A DNA stretch of 64,000 nucleotides from Lophium mytilinum (GCA_010093605.1 MU004192.1:1280504-1344503); one strand, 5' to 3'; shown: positions 23,970-39,667, counted from the stretch's first letter. Made by a program: numbers and translations. The notes: generated from the sequence alone by a model not told the origin.

Positions 23970-26164
23970 CCGGGCGGGGTTGGAAGCGAATGTGTTGAGG
24001 ATTCAATAGGAAAAGTGACCAGCACAGCACCATCAGCGCTCACAGTAATGCCTCAGGCGATGCTTCGAATTCGTTGAACCTCATGGACACACAGGACACG
24101 CAGAGTGGAAGTCGAAGGGTTGAAGGGGCAAGGAGAAAACCCATCTGACAACACACATGCACCCACGAAGCTGGGACCTGGCATGTGGGCTCTGGCCAAC
24201 TACATATTCCGTCCTGTAGACGACATGCCTCGGGCCAATGCCGTGCATGAAGGACCATGGTACATGCTTGTGAATCTGCCGCCATGCGGGTTCAGACACG
24301 CTTAGCAGCTCCAAGACCCTAATTCCACGCTGGTCGCCCCCGGTCTTCGCCGCCCGCCCAATCTGCAGGCGTGGAGGCTCGCCGTACACGCGATCGGCCA
24401 GGGGCGGTGCTCCAGAATCTGCGGACGCGCCGGGTGAGATCTGGCGCCGTCGTTGCCTACTGGATGGCAACGCGGGCGCCGTTGCTGACAGCCCTAAAGT
24501 ATGCGGGGGTTTAACCTAATCGCAGTAGGGAGCAGCGTTTCAAAAATTTCTGGAAACTCTCATGCAGCCACTCGTTGCGGATTTATTACCTCATATTACC
24601 TGATATTGCCGGAGGAGGCCTGATGCATCTGCGAGGCCTGGAGCCAGACCGGAAGCCTGCCTGTTGTGGACACCCTAGTAACCTCGTTTGCAGGTGCTGA
24701 ACCTTTCGAGCTGCTAACCGCGGCATAGTGGCATATGAAAGGCGTGTATAAGGGGTCCAACAGGGAGCTGCCGGTTCGCTGTAGCCGAGTAGAGGATTAG
24801 TGAACAAGTACTTTGTGAACTAGCAAGGAGGTTGTGTGAATCTTCTCGCTTTGCTTCTCCTCCGTGCTGGAATCGTATTTCGGAGCATAGCAGTCGTGGT
24901 GTTGAGTGCTCCTGGAAGGCCCGGCAGTTTTGCGGACACGAAGCTTGATGATCCTGCGCCCGGTCTTCCCCACAACGGATCGTAGAACACCAAGACTTCG
25001 CGTTGTACAACCCACGTAGTAATTCATACTATGCCTCAGTATCACTCCTACTCCCTTCCTTGTCTTCGAAGGCAGGGCCTCCTCAGTGGTAGGACCTGAC
25101 TTCCTCCTTGATTCCAAATCTGGCGCTACTACACTCCTCCACCGAACGCAATGACCAACCCTCGACCTCGAATCGCCTTTGACTCGCCAGAACTTTCTCA
25201 GCACTGACAATGCGACCCCGCCTCCAAACAATTTATACTGGACCGCTCCTATGACTTGTCTGACGCCATCGTCGCGATGCCTCAGAGTTCACCTCCATCC
25301 GCTGCGTCGTTCCATCCTTCGTACCCCCTCCCGATCCACTCGCGGCGAGCCATATCCCTACATATTGGTGTAGACAAATGGGGGTAGGCAGCTGCTCGCC
25401 GCGAAGAGACAGGCTGGGTGACAGGTATTCTGATGGCGGACAGGGCGTCTTGGACCTACAACATACACCCGAGGAGTGGTCGCGTTTGGGCAATGGAATC
25501 TGCGGTCATCTCGACTAGTGGTGATGAATACAGCCTTCTGCGACTCTGCGCAGGCACGATCCCAAGAGCTTTTGAAGTATGAGACCTGGCCTATTCAGCC
25601 TTCTCCCCAGGTCCGAGACGCCGATATATTGTTCCTCAGCTTGGTACAGCTAGGAGCAGGCAGGGAATATGATTCTTATGCATAAATTGTTCGTTTCTGA
25701 TAGGACTGTTTGTTTGTATACCGTTGGGAAAACAGTTTGAATGCTGAGGGGGTGGAACAACAATTTGCGCTGTGTGTATACCAGTTGACTGTTTTATTGA
25801 TATTCCATGTATGTCCAGAGCCATCCCAAAATCCTTTTCAATCGCCATGATTGAATGTATGTGTGTGTACGGTGTCAGAACTCCAGAGGAAACATCAGAT
25901 GTGTCTTCACCGCTTGGTCCCCTAGCCCAAACGCCGCTCAGCATCCAAATTGCGCTCATTGTGCCTCATCTAGTGTAGTATCGTGACTTCATGAGAAATA
26001 TCATCTCTCGTTGTATCCTAACCGCTCGAATGCCGCTCGAATTCCACTGCTCCTAGCAAGTCCGTGTATGGTCGACCCAAAGTACCCATTGCTCTTCAAG
26101 CAGAAATGCCTATTCTGCACACCTCAATCGCCCTGCACTCTGACTCCAGGCCCAGAGCCACCAC
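23970..26164. other. Gene-free interval of about 2.2 kb
   Basis: Several 60-144 codon frames on both strands have no domain, no splice partner and unusual Arg/Ser/Cys-rich composition. The longest (24797-25231, minus) is basic but unrecognised. I see no transposon motif. Confidence 0.4.
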
Positions 26165-29452
<3,288 letters not shown>

Positions 29453-32400
29453 ATGCTTGTTCGCCTCTTGTGCTTGGTGGCGTCCGCCGCTACTGCAGCC
29501 ATTGCAAGCCCCCTTGCGCATCCCCGCGCCGTTGTTGAACGCGGTTCAACCTCTTCCACCGACAGCTGTCCGGGCTACAATGTGTCCAACATCGTCAAGA
29601 CCGACTCCTCCCTTACGGCTGATCTCAAGCTCGCGGGACCAGCATGCAATGCGTATGGAAAAGATATAGACGCATTGAAGTTGCTGGTCGAGTACCAGAC
29701 TGGTAAGTCGGGCCTGAAACAAGCACTTGTCTAGCCAGATAGTAACTGTGGCTGATAATCCAACAGAGGACCGCCTCCACATCAAGATATCTGATGCCGC
29801 CGGTCAAGTCTACCAAGTGCAAGAGTCTGTCCTTCCGCGACCCGACAATGATGCTGTTGGAGCATCTGGAGCTGCTCTTGAGTTTGATCTGACCGAGAAG
29901 CCCTTCTCTTTTAAGGTGAAGCGGAAAGATTCTGGCAAGATACTTTTCGACACGTCAGGACCCGGTGGCACGTTGATCTTCGAGTCACAATATGTTCGTC
30001 TCCGCACCCAGCTGCCGCAAAACCCCAGCTTGTACGGCCTTGGCGAGCATTCCGACTCCTTTCAACTGGAGACTCATAGTTACACACGCACGCTCTGGAA
30101 CGCCGAATCACCGTTCATCCCTAACCATTCAAACTTGTATGGCAGCCACCCCATGTACTTTGACCACCGCGGCGGCAATGGCACGCATGGTGTGTTCCTC
30201 CTGAACTCCAATGGCATGGATATCAAAATCGACAATCCGTCTTCGGGCACTTTCCTGGAGTACAACACCTTGGGCGGCGTCATCGATCTATACATAGTAG
30301 CCGGTCCCGACCCTGTGGATGTCAGCAAGCAGTATGCCGAGATAGTCGGACTACCTGCCATGCAGCCATATTGGACATTCGGTTTCCACCAATGCAAGTA
30401 CGGGTACAATGACACCTTGGATGTGGCTGAAGTTGTTGCAAACTATTCCACAGCCGGAATCCCTCTCGAAGTCATGTGGACGGATATTAATTACATGGAC
30501 AAGCGTCAAGACTTCACGACAGATCCCGAGCGTTTCAAGCTGAGCATGATGCGGGAGCTTGTTGACGTATTGCATAGCCGTAACCAGCGATATGTTCTAA
30601 TCATTGACCCTGGAATCCATGTAGCGTCAAACCTCAGCTCATACAAGCGAGGCGTAGACCAAGATGTCTTTTTGAAGACCGCAAACGACGCCTTATACCA
30701 CGCCGTCGCTTGGCCTGGCGTAATTGCATATCCGGATTGGCTTGCTCCAACTACTGAGGAGTGGTGGACGGGCGAGCTTGGTCACGCTTTCGACCCGAAA
30801 ACGGGCATTGATATCGATGGTGTTTGGTAAGCATGCTTTCTACGAATCAACCTCGAGAGCCGTTGGCGAAACTTGACCCAAACTATGTGCTAATGCTTTT
30901 TAGGATCGATATGAATGAAGCCTCAAACTTTTGTGGGGATGTAAAATGTGTCCCTGAAGGTAGGATCAATTTTGTCTGAAATGGATTCTCACAACATACT
31001 AACATGTGTCCAGTGCTTGCCCAGCAGGATAATATCCCACCAGAACCCGCGCAGGCACCTCGGAACGACACTGGCCGCCGCATTCCTGGCTTTCCCCAAG
31101 ACTGTAAGTACGCTAGAACAACATATCAGATGCTCTTTCGTCGGGTTCTCTGAAGTGCTGCTCGAGTCGAGTTTTCAGAAGCCCCTCAAGCAGTTCCTAA
31201 GAACTTCGGCGGCTAAGAGGATTTGATAACTGTTCCACCCATCCCCCTATACCATTCTTTTCTGACCATCCCCGTTACAGTCCAGCCTCATTCAAAGCGC
31301 GACTCCGGAGACGGAATGAAAGGCATCGCGGGCCGCAACCTTCTCAACCCTTCCTACGGCATTCACAACCACCAAGGCGACATCTCAAACCGCGCCATCT
31401 GGACTAACATCTCCAACTACGACGGTACCGCCCAATACGACACCCACAATTTCTACGGCACCATGTCAGCCTACACCACCCGCGCCGCTATGCTGGCCCG
31501 CCGCCCCACAAAGCGTCCCTTCGTCCTCACCCGCAGCACCTTCTCGGGCGCCGGGCGCCAAGTCGCTCACTGGTTCGGCGACAACGCCTCGCTATGGGAT
31601 CACTACCGCACCTCCATCCAGCAGATGCTGACATTCGCCTCCCTGCACCAGATGCCCATGGTCGGCAGCGACGTGTGCGGCTTCAACTTGGACACAACCG
31701 AGGACCTGTGCGCGCGTTGGGCCATGCTCGGCGCCTTCCAGCCCTTCTACCGCAACCACGCCGATATTACCGCGGCCAAGCAGGAGTTCTACCTGTGGCC
31801 GATCGTCACGAAGGCCGCGAAGAAGGCGATTGACGTCCGGTATAAGCTCGCGGACTACATCTACACTGCGTTGTATAGGCAGACGCAGAATGGCACGCCG
31901 CTCGTGTCGCCGCTGTTCTTCGCGTACCCTAACGACACGAACACGTTCGCCATCCAAACGCAGTGGCTGTACGGCCCTAGTCTCCTCGTGTCGCCTGTTA
32001 TGGACCAGAACAGCACGAGCGTCAGCATCTACCTCCCTGACGACATTTGGTATGACTACTGGACCGGTAAAGCAGTCCGCGGTCACGGCAAGAGCGTCAC
32101 ACTGAACAATCTCGCACTTACGGATATCCCGCTGCACATCAAAGGCGGTAGCATCATTGTCCAACGCGCTTTCTCGGCTATGACGCTGGATGAGGTCCGC
32201 AAGCAGGACTTCAACATCACGATTGCGCCAGGCCTAGATGGGACTGCGCACGGGTCGCTGTATGTCGACGACGGGGAGAGCTTAGTGCAAGACCCGCTCC
32301 TCGATCTCGAGTTCGACTGGGATGGCGAGAATTTGGTTGGGAGTGGGTATCTTCCGTCGGCTGAGATGCAAGTCATGAATGTCCAGATCCTCGACCCGGA

Positions 32401-32485
32401 GTCTGCGAGTAGTGCGGGGCATAAGCGGGCTGTCAGCGTGGATGGGCCGTGGAAGTTGAGCGAGGGGTTCAAGTGGAGTCTATGA
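29453..32485 (+). CDS. Secreted GH31 alpha-glucosidase
   Basis: Exons 29453-29702, 29767-30826, 30904-30959, 31014-31103 and 31281-32485 sum to 887 codons, 886 aa, the usual length for fungal secreted GH31 enzymes. A signal peptide opens the protein (MLVRLLCLVASAATAAIASP). The N-terminal beta-sandwich region includes SLYGLGEHSDSF. The catalytic barrel has FGFHQCKYGY, the MWTDINYMD segment, the nucleophile D439 in WIDMNEASNF and the acid/base D586 in HWFGDNASLW; FRNHAD-type YRNHAD follows. It releases glucose from the non-reducing ends of maltose and starch fragments outside the cell. Two short exons (56 and 90 nt) carry the region right after the nucleophile; the third intron has a TACTAAC branch site. 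An upstream in-frame ATG at 29324 would bury the signal peptide, so I start at 29453. Confidence 0.95.
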
Positions 32486-33349
32486 TTGGGCGGAGGAGTG
32501 TGTGAGATCCGGCGACGGATGGGTTTTTGGATGTCAACTACACTGCATCTTCTAGCACTGCTGGATGATGTGTAGGGTTGGCATTCGGGAAGATTCTGCA
32601 TATTGCTTGCGCGCAAGAACTGCTTGCTGCTTGCTACCTTTTCTTGGTGCTTGGTCCTGCATATAACGATCACGAATTATAGATAAGACCTTTCGTCTTC
32701 TCTACCTCAGATATCTGTGTTACTATGGTGCACTTGATTTCATGTGAATTTACAGCTGGTGAATTATGTTTCTAGGCATTTCGCCACAGAAAAAAGTACT
32801 TTAGTACTTAGTTACGTAACGATATACCAGGATAGATATTCACTTCATCATCATTGCGCCCAGCACCGCCTCATCCCCACCACCTCATTCCCCAAAATCA
32901 CCAGACGCGGCAACATGATATCCCCAGATATTACATGTGCCCGCGTGCGCTCGTGGTGGTGTTCTACTGAACCCATGTCCCATAATGTCGTAGCCGACGA
33001 CAGCCGCCCCACGCACAGCCAGCTCAGTCTGTGGTACAGGTACTGCGCGCCCACAAATTGCCATACTCTATATTTTGCTAGTTGACGTGCGCGGTGCGAG
33101 GTGTCGCTGAAGGTGGGGGAGATTGTAAATGCCGCGGGAATAAGGCGGACGATGATGGTATCTGGGGTTTCCCAAAACCTTCGGGTATTGCGTCTAGCCG
33201 ACGGGTGTCTGCAGGTGGGGCATCCGAGGCGGAGAGTGTGCCATTCATATGACGGCGGCAACGTGAGCACGATAGGGATCGGAGACGCGTTTGTCCGTTT
33301 GTCGTTTGTTGTTCTGTGTTATACTGTATCGTATCGGGAGAGGATTGAT
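32486..33349. other. Convergent intergenic region
   Basis: It lies between the 3' ends of the alpha-glucosidase and NCS6 genes. A 139-codon minus-strand frame (32851-33270) has an arbitrary composition and no recognised motif, so I leave it out. No repeat copy is obvious. Confidence 0.4.
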
Positions 33350-34766
33350 TCAGTCCGGACCTAGTAACAGCTCTTGAACACTGTTGGCGACAGTATTGCT
33401 ACTGGGAGCCGATTCTTCGGGATTGTCGTAGCTGACTTCGATGGAGTTCTTAGGCCTGTTCTTGTTGAGACCTTCGAGTAGGACGCAGGCTTTGCAGATT
33501 TCCTGGCTCGAGAGGTAGCCACAGCGGGCGCATTGGCCCATGGTTTGCTTAGCAGGCTGCTTGCGGGCACCATGAGGAGGTCCCTTCAGCTTCTTCCCCT
33601 TCTTACCGCTCACTAGTGGTATAGCGTCCGAGTCTGGGGGGTTTGGGGGCTTCGTGCCAGCTGTTGTAATCTCGACCTCCAGACCCTCTTCAGCCGCAAC
33701 CTCGGTCTGTGTGAGCTGCTTCTCCATGGAAGCCATCTCTCCTCCTGATGTTCGTCCATTGGAGCTCCCACAACCACCTTCTTCTTCCTCTACGATTGTA
33801 GCGTGCCCTCCGCAGCCATTCCCGCAACTCTCGTTCCCACCAGGCACAAGTTTAGCCATGTCTTCACCACTCCGCACAACATCCAGTATGGCACTAGGGC
33901 GTACTCGTTCGAGGTTCTTGATCAGGGCGCGAGCGCTGCCTCGGAAGGCTTCTGGCGAGTATAGGCATTCGGTGCTGAAGTAATCGAGGTTCTTGTGGTG
34001 AGCATAGAGCACAATCTCCTTCTCATAGGCGTATTTGAGAGGCTTGCTCCGCTTTATGTTCGTGTGTGAGGTCGTCTCAGGAGAGGATGGGACAATAGAA
34101 GGCGTCGAAGTTACGATTGAAGTCGTTCGAGAGAGTCTGGGTAGGTCTCCACGGAGCACTAGCAGGCGCGAAGGCCGTCAGCAACCCAGTCTTCCATCCC
34201 TGGGACAAAGGAAGGAAGCACTCACAGTTCATCAACACCGTTTCCGCAACATCATCGGCGTTGTGTCCCGTAACCACATGTCTGACTCCCAGCTTGGCTG
34301 CCCCTCGATCCAGAGCCTGCCTCCGGAAGACACCACAGTACGTGCAATTCCCTTTCTTACCAACCTGCTCCACGACCTGATCCATTGTCCATCCATATAG
34401 CTCATCGTAACCCAGTATTGTCAGCGGCATATCGTACTGTTTCGCATTGCGCTTGACGGTCTCGAGGGAGTCATCCCGGTAACCCTTGATGCCCTCATCG
34501 ATCGAGAGTAGTATTAGCTCCACACCATAGTCGTATCGCTCGTTGAGAGTCTTCAGCACGCTCGCGAGTACTGTGCTGTCTTTGCCGCCCGATGCCCCGA
34601 TAGCAATACGTTCGCCGCGATGGAAGAGGTTGTTGGTGGTGATTGTGTGGTGGATTTCGGCCTCGAAAACGGAGATGAAGCAAGGCTTGCAGAGCTTCTG
34701 GTGGTTCTTCGGACGTAGGATCAGTGCCCGATTAGTTTGGCAGACGGCACAGGGAGAGGGTGCCAT
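33350..34766 (-). CDS. NCS6: Cytoplasmic tRNA 2-thiolation protein 1 (Ncs6/Ctu1)
   Basis: Ncs6 with Ncs2 adds the 2-thio group to wobble uridine 34 of tRNA Lys, Glu and Gln, using sulfur passed by Urm1. Exons 34226-34766 and 33350-34158 give 449 aa. Visible are the N-terminal zinc cysteines CAVC (6-9) and CKPC (26-29), the PP-loop ATPase motif SGGKDST (59-65), [22 protein letters not shown] and [12 protein letters not shown] right at the exon junction, and a C-terminal zinc pattern CARC...CKAC. Between them is a less conserved insertion of about 100 residues with poly-Glu and Gly/Ser/Cys stretches, which makes it longer than yeast Ncs6 (359 aa). The 67-nt intron has a GTGAGT donor. Very confident. 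Confidence 0.97.
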
Positions 34767-35960
34767 GCTGTCCTTAAATTATTATTTTGGAGGTGGTTGA
34801 AGGTGGTGGAGGGGCGGCGCTGAGGGGCGCCTAGGAATTTTGGCTGGGGTCTCAGCAGAGAGCTTTGGTACGCGCGAGTCATTGCACGCCGTCATTGTTT
34901 CGATACTAAAGACGATATTTTCGCTGCTATTGTGATGATGCTACCATCGGTCTTGTTATCTTAAATCACTGTCACTGAGACGCGCTGCTGAGTGCTTTCA
35001 GGTAATTGGAGGGAAAAGTTCAAAGAGGCATGCCAATGCCGCCGCCAAACGATGAAGGATAGCATTCTTGAGGACTACGATGCTTTAAGGCATATGTCGC
35101 CGTCTCCCTGACTTTTATAGCTATATCCCTCAGCCACTCTTCGCAATTGGAGCAAAAATCCTCGTTTTCAATCTCTTTTTGCCCGCTTCAAAGGCTACTA
35201 CGTGCGAAGGATCAGATTATATCAAGAAGTAAGCAACACCAGCCGAAACCCTCTAAATATGCGGTTGACCATCTGCAGCTACGCTCATAAAGCTTTAGAT
35301 CCTTCCCACCTTAGCATCGCGGATGCTCCGGCGGACACTCCCGCCCTCCCGCCTCCGAAAGGTCTCGACCAGACTCTCATCCACCTGCCTTCTCCAGGCA
35401 TTGCTCGACTTCAGCCTCCATATCAAGAGCCTCTGATGCCGCAGTCTCGACCAATGCTAGCGTTTCTGCGACATCGAGCCTTACAGAAACATATATTCGG
35501 TCATAAATCTGGTAGAATCGCCAGGGACACTCGGAATTCCGCTCTGTTGAAACACAGCAATCCCTCCACGGCCTTGTCGGTAGGGCAGTCTTCGAGTGCG
35601 GCAGAACGGCTATAACTGCTTCAAGGCAATTCACTGACGCCGGCGGAGAATACCGTCGAGCGGAACGACGCATGTGGCTATTACCTAGCACAAGCTCATC
35701 GGTATACTACACATGAGTCAATCGCGAAGGGCGCAGGAGGATTAGTCAGAACGAAAGCTGTTCGGTGGCCCCTGGTCATTATAGAGTTAGGGCTTACAGT
35801 GGTTCCATCTTGCTGGTTATACAAGTAGCACCGAACTGCGGCATTCTTTCATACAACATCAAGGAAGCTTCCCCAATTCAATTTCCCAGACAGAGTTTTG
35901 AAACCATTTTCCATCTTCTACTGCTTTTGTAACCTGCTCGGTGCTTCGAGAAGTATCGAC
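34767..35960. other. Intergenic, about 1.2 kb
   Basis: Left side is the NCS6 promoter, right side the GNAT promoter. A 137-codon plus-strand frame (35202-35615) has no domain, and its reading is matched by an equally long antisense frame, so it is not called. Confidence 0.4.
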
Positions 35961-37000
35961 ATGGCTTCTGTCACCCCAAACTCGGAATATATTGTGCGGC
36001 CTGCAAAGTCTCTCGAAGAAGCACGCGACTTTTGGTGGCCTCAAATGCAGAAGCTGCAGTGGGTATGATCAAGTTTTATTAGGAAACTACTGTTCTGCTC
36101 TGGTAACTAGACTCTCAATAAGGCAAGACGCTAACAAACTCTCAGTCCCGCGACTTCAATGACGGCCAGACCCACTACACGGTCGCAGGAAAAGAGGGCT
36201 GGCTAGTTGTGCAATCCAGAGACGACGAAACGGCTGAGGGCTGCATCGTCCCATTTGTCTACGCCAACAGCACCGGTTGGGTAGGCTTCTTCATCGTAAA
36301 CGAGCAGCACCGCGGCAAAGGATGGGGCGCGGCCTTGTTCAGATCTCTTCTAAAGTTTTATGCCGACCACAACACCGGTATCGTTGGACTCGACGGTGTC
36401 GCTGAGCAAGTGCCGACGTACGAGCGCAGGGGCTTTGTTACGAAATGTCCCCTAGTCCTCATGGTGCGTCCATCGGCGAGTGAGGCACCCTTAAGCAAGG
36501 CGGTCTTTGAACCGGAAGAAGGCGAGAAGCTGGTAAATCTCCGTGAGGTTCCGCAGAAGCTCCTAGTTGAGAGCGACCTCGCCCACACCGGATTCGAGCG
36601 CCCCAAACTGTGGTCCGACGAAGCATTGTTCTCCCGTCCTGACGTCTACGGATACGCCCTCGTTTCCTCCACAGACGCAAACAAACTCCTTGGCTGGGTT
36701 ATGGTCCGTCGAATGGAGCACGGGCACCGCTTTGGACCTCTGCTCGCTGATTTGTACAAGCAAGCGTCCGTTCTCCTGAATAAAGCAATGCAGGATATCG
36801 AAAGTTCAAAGGGCAGCATGGTGGCAGAGATATTCTCCCCGAATCCTGAGGGTAGGAAGGTCTTTGAAGAGCTTGGCTGGGTGTGGGGTGGTGTTGATTA
36901 TCATCGAATGTGGCTGAATGGGAAGGCCCCAAAGGAGCAAGATGTCGGCGGACGAGGGGAGAAGGGAATGTTTGCAATCTTCGACGCGGCCGAGGGATAA
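35961..37000 (+). CDS. Two-domain GNAT-fold N-acetyltransferase
   Basis: Exons 35961-36062 and 36146-37000 give 318 aa; the intron carries a GCTAACA branch site before CTCAG. The acetyl-CoA-binding motif A is clear: VGFFIVNEQHRGKGWGAAL contains the R/Q-x-x-G-x-G/A signature (HRGKGWG, about residues 91-97). A YERRGFV segment follows as in motif B. The second half (from about residue 160) looks like a second, degenerate GNAT domain, with SPNPEGRKVFEELGW resembling another motif B, as in the YitH-type tandem acetyltransferases. Substrate unknown. The ATG at 35961 sits in CGACATGG, and no ATG lies upstream in frame nearby. Repeats begin only 20-40 bp after the stop codon. Confidence 0.9.
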
Positions 37001-37019
37001 ACGGTCTGAGTATGATAGG

Positions 37020-38470
37020 GTCTCATAATTGCACACTCTCTTGGCCGACTGGCTACCTTTCTGCCAGGGCCCTCCTCACAGTGGTGTTCATCGAACAAAG
37101 GTCCACCCGAGAATGCGAACGATGGCAAGCTTCACATATTGCACTTCCTCTTGGCCGACTAGCTACCTTCCTGCCAGGGCCCTCCTCGCAGTGGTATCTA
37201 TCAAACAAAGATCCACCCGAGAATGCGAACCGGTAAGCTTCGCATATTGCACATCCTCTTAGCCGACTGGCTACCTTCCTACTAGGGTCCTCCTCTCAGT
37301 GGTATCCATCGAACAAACGACCACCAAACAGGCCACGAGTTAGCTATAAGGTTCTCTAAATGGTTGGAACTACAACGCGAAAGTAAGCTTCGCATATTGC
37401 ACTCCCTCTTGACCGACTGGCTGCCTTCCTACTAGAGTCCTCCTCACAGTAGTTACACATATGTGCACAATTGCAGCGATCCTTTCGATATAAAGCTTTT
37501 AAAACTTTAACATCGTGCCCCCTATATTTACACCCCCACCGGCCACCTGAAACGCCATTGAACATCCCTTAAAACCGTATAATTCTATCCCTTCCAATAT
37601 GAAGCTTTGAAACTTTAACATTACGTGCTCATATTTACAACCCCACCGGCCGCCTCAAACGCTATCAAACACCTTTCAAAACCATACAATCCTATCCCGT
37701 CCAATATGAAGCTTTGAAACTTTGACATCGTGCTCTCTATAGTTACACCGCCGCAAGCCACCTCAAATGGTGCTACCAAGCGCGCAAGATTGAAGCCGCG
37801 GGACTACAACATCGAACTCACAGGCCTTTCCAACCGCGAATGCGATGTTAAGATAAACACCATAGATATCAAGCTACCTTTTGACTACTACGCCACATGC
37901 TAGTTACGCCACCCCTAAAAGTGCTATCAAGCGTGTTAATTTCGCGCTTCAGGACCGAGACAGGTTTAGGCACTCCTTCCGACGTCTGGGTGTACTTTAG
38001 CCGGTTTTCAAAATCCTAAATACTATGTAAAGGTTTACACAGTAGAGATTGGACTACCTTTTAACAACGCTGGTACTTGCTAGCTAGGGTACTCCACACG
38101 GTACTAAACACATGCCAAACGCCAGTAAAAAGAATCTAGCACGACACAACGTGCTAGCTTTAACAAGTTGTTCAATCTGTCAAAAGGCAGGTCAATTCGG
38201 CGCGTGCGGGTTTTAACAACCTATCTCTTGATTTTTGGCACTGCTAGAGGACTTCAGACGGTATCAAACACCTGCTAAACGCTGGGAATCAGAGTCCTGA
38301 CCTGCTAGCTGGGGTGCTCCTAACAGCGGTATCACGTAAGCAAAACTGGAGTTGACGACGTTGATACTTGCTAGCTGGGGCCCTCCTGACAGTAGTGTCG
38401 ATTGGGCAAAAATGGAGCTTTTTAGTTTCATGCACATATACGAGCCACCTCAGATAGCGGTAAACAACAA
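37020..38470 (+). repeat. Long mixed array of the dispersed repeat family (108-110, 106 and 66 bp periods)
   Basis: 37040-37330: TTGGCCGACTGGC units with core CCTCCTCACAGTGGTGT repeat at 110 and 108 bp. 37480-37800: AATATGAAGCTTTGAAACTTT repeats at a 106-bp period, sharing this block with the 10.7 kb array. 38250-38440: GGTGCTCCTAACAGCGGTATC and GGGCCCTCCTGACAGTAGTG recur at about 66 bp. No gene is supported in this 1.45 kb. Confidence 0.85.
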
Positions 38471-38479
38471 GAAACCAGC

Positions 38480-38600
38480 TTGAAATTCAGATCGTGCTAT
38501 CAATACGCCCCAAAAAAACTCCCCAAAGCAACCAGGAACTCCCCCAAACAATTTCCCGAAGCAACGACAACGCCTCCAAACAACTCCCCAAAGCAACCGG
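38480..38600. repeat. Short CCCCAAAGCAACC repeat
   Basis: The phrases AACTCCCCAAAGCAACCAGG, AATTTCCCGAAGCAACGACA and AACTCCCCAAAGCAACCGG follow each other at 30-36 bp spacing at the 3' end of the sulfotransferase-like gene. Confidence 0.55.
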
Positions 38601-38605
38601 AACGC

Positions 38606-39376
38606 TCACGCCGTGGCGGTCCTAAAGATCTTTCTTGGGACAGTGAGGGCCCTCACAGGGGCGGTAGGCCGCTTACGCGGCGTCATGCGGAACCCGCAGC
38701 TCAGTTCCTCCCACCCCAAGAACTCACACAAAGGCTCCCACCCGTCGTCCTCATTCCACTCCAACAACTTCACGTTCTTCTCCTTTGCCACCCGGCGTAC
38801 CCACGCATTGTGCCTTTCAAACAGCTTTGGGTGATGTATCAACGACATTCCATACCGTTCTTTGAGAAGATGGTCCCGGGACGCCACGTACACGCCCGTC
38901 TCGCTGCCGACAGCCAGCCGATTGAAGCCATGCGCGACGGCCTGTCCGGGGATCGCGAGTAAGCTTTTCGCCTTATAGTGACGCCAAGGGCCCGCCGACG
39001 GTGCTCTTGTGTTCAAGATCAACCGCACATTGGGGTAGATATCGCAGAGCTCCTCCACGAAGTAGCACGCCGGGGCCTCGGTGACGATCTTGTAGCTGCC
39101 GAAGAGCTCGCGCAGGGTACGGCGACGGTGGCTGTTCAGCTCGGGCTCGCTAAGGCGCTGGCGCATTGCACTTGATGTCAGAAGGAACTGGTCATATGTG
39201 AAACCTCCCTTCTTGGCCATGGAGGGCATCAGAGCGTTGTAAACTCGGGGGATAAGACCGTCTAAAGCTCGGTAGATGGCGCTGAGCTCAGACGGAGGGT
39301 CCGGCATGCCGACAACTGCGACTAGGACGCCGTTTCCGGACAGATACGGAGGGCAGTTTGCTGTCTGGCGTGTCAT
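38606..39376 (-). CDS. Sulfotransferase-fold protein with eroded P-loop
   Basis: A single exon of 256 aa. The segment ACYFVEELCDIYPNVRLILNTR and the C-terminal phrase LLEWNEDDGWEPLCEFLGW are the signatures of the fungal sulfotransferase-like family often annotated as NAD-dependent epimerase/dehydratase (Sulfotransfer_4). In family members the N-terminal P-loop reads close to GMPRTGTSS and binds the phosphosulfate donor; here the corresponding place reads GMPDPPSEL, so the RTGT residues are gone. The tryptophan-containing segment after LILNTR is also changed. It could be a non-catalytic paralogue or a gene in decay that still has an open frame. The start ATG is directly in front of a 142-bp tandem duplication. 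Family fairly sure, activity doubtful. Confidence 0.7.
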   Translation of the reverse strand: MTRQTANCPPYLSGNGVLVAVVGMPDPPSELSAIYRALDGLIPRVYNALMPSMAKKGGFTYDQFLLTSSAMRQRLSEPELNSHRRRTLRELFGSYKIVTEAPACYFVEELCDIYPNVRLILNTRAPSAGPWRHYKAKSLLAIPGQAVAHGFNRLAVGSETGVYVASRDHLLKERYGMSLIHHPKLFERHNAWVRRVAKEKNVKLLEWNEDDGWEPLCEFLGWEELSCGFRMTPRKRPTAPVRALTVPRKIFRTATA

Positions 39377-39383
39377 GGTGGGG

Positions 39384-39667
39384 GACGCCTGGAGGTGTCA
39401 AGACGGGTGCAGAAGAGAACGGCCAGAGGCTGTGATTGAGGGCGGGCTTGTCAATGCGCTCGACGGAGAGGCGGATTCGAGATGCCGAGAGAGTGCTTTT
39501 GATGGATGGGTTGTCAGGATAGAGGACGCCTGGAGGTGTCAAGACGGCTATAGAAGAGAGCGTCTGGAGGCTGTGATTGAGGGCGGCTTGTCAATACGAT
39601 CGAAGGAGAGGCTGATTCGAGATGCCGAGAGAGGTAATCTTGATGCGTGGCTTGATGCAATGAGGGA
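39384..39667 (+). repeat. 142-bp tandem duplication upstream of the sulfotransferase-like gene
   Basis: GACGCCTGGAGGTGTCAAGAC starts at 39384 and again at 39526; both copies continue through GAGGCTGTGATTGAGGGCGG and GATTCGAGATGCCGAGAGAG with about 10-15 percent differences. It lies in the probable promoter of the minus-strand gene. Confidence 0.9.

Noticed and set aside
24797-25231. 144-codon basic minus-strand frame
   Set aside because: Arg/Ser/Lys-rich without domain; could be chance. Left as unannotated.
31592-32164. 190-codon minus-strand frame
   Set aside because: Antisense to the last exon of the alpha-glucosidase gene, which has clear catalytic motifs on the plus strand.
32851-33270. 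139-codon minus-strand frame between alpha-glucosidase and NCS6
   Set aside because: No motif, no splice partner, and plus-strand frames of similar quality overlap it.
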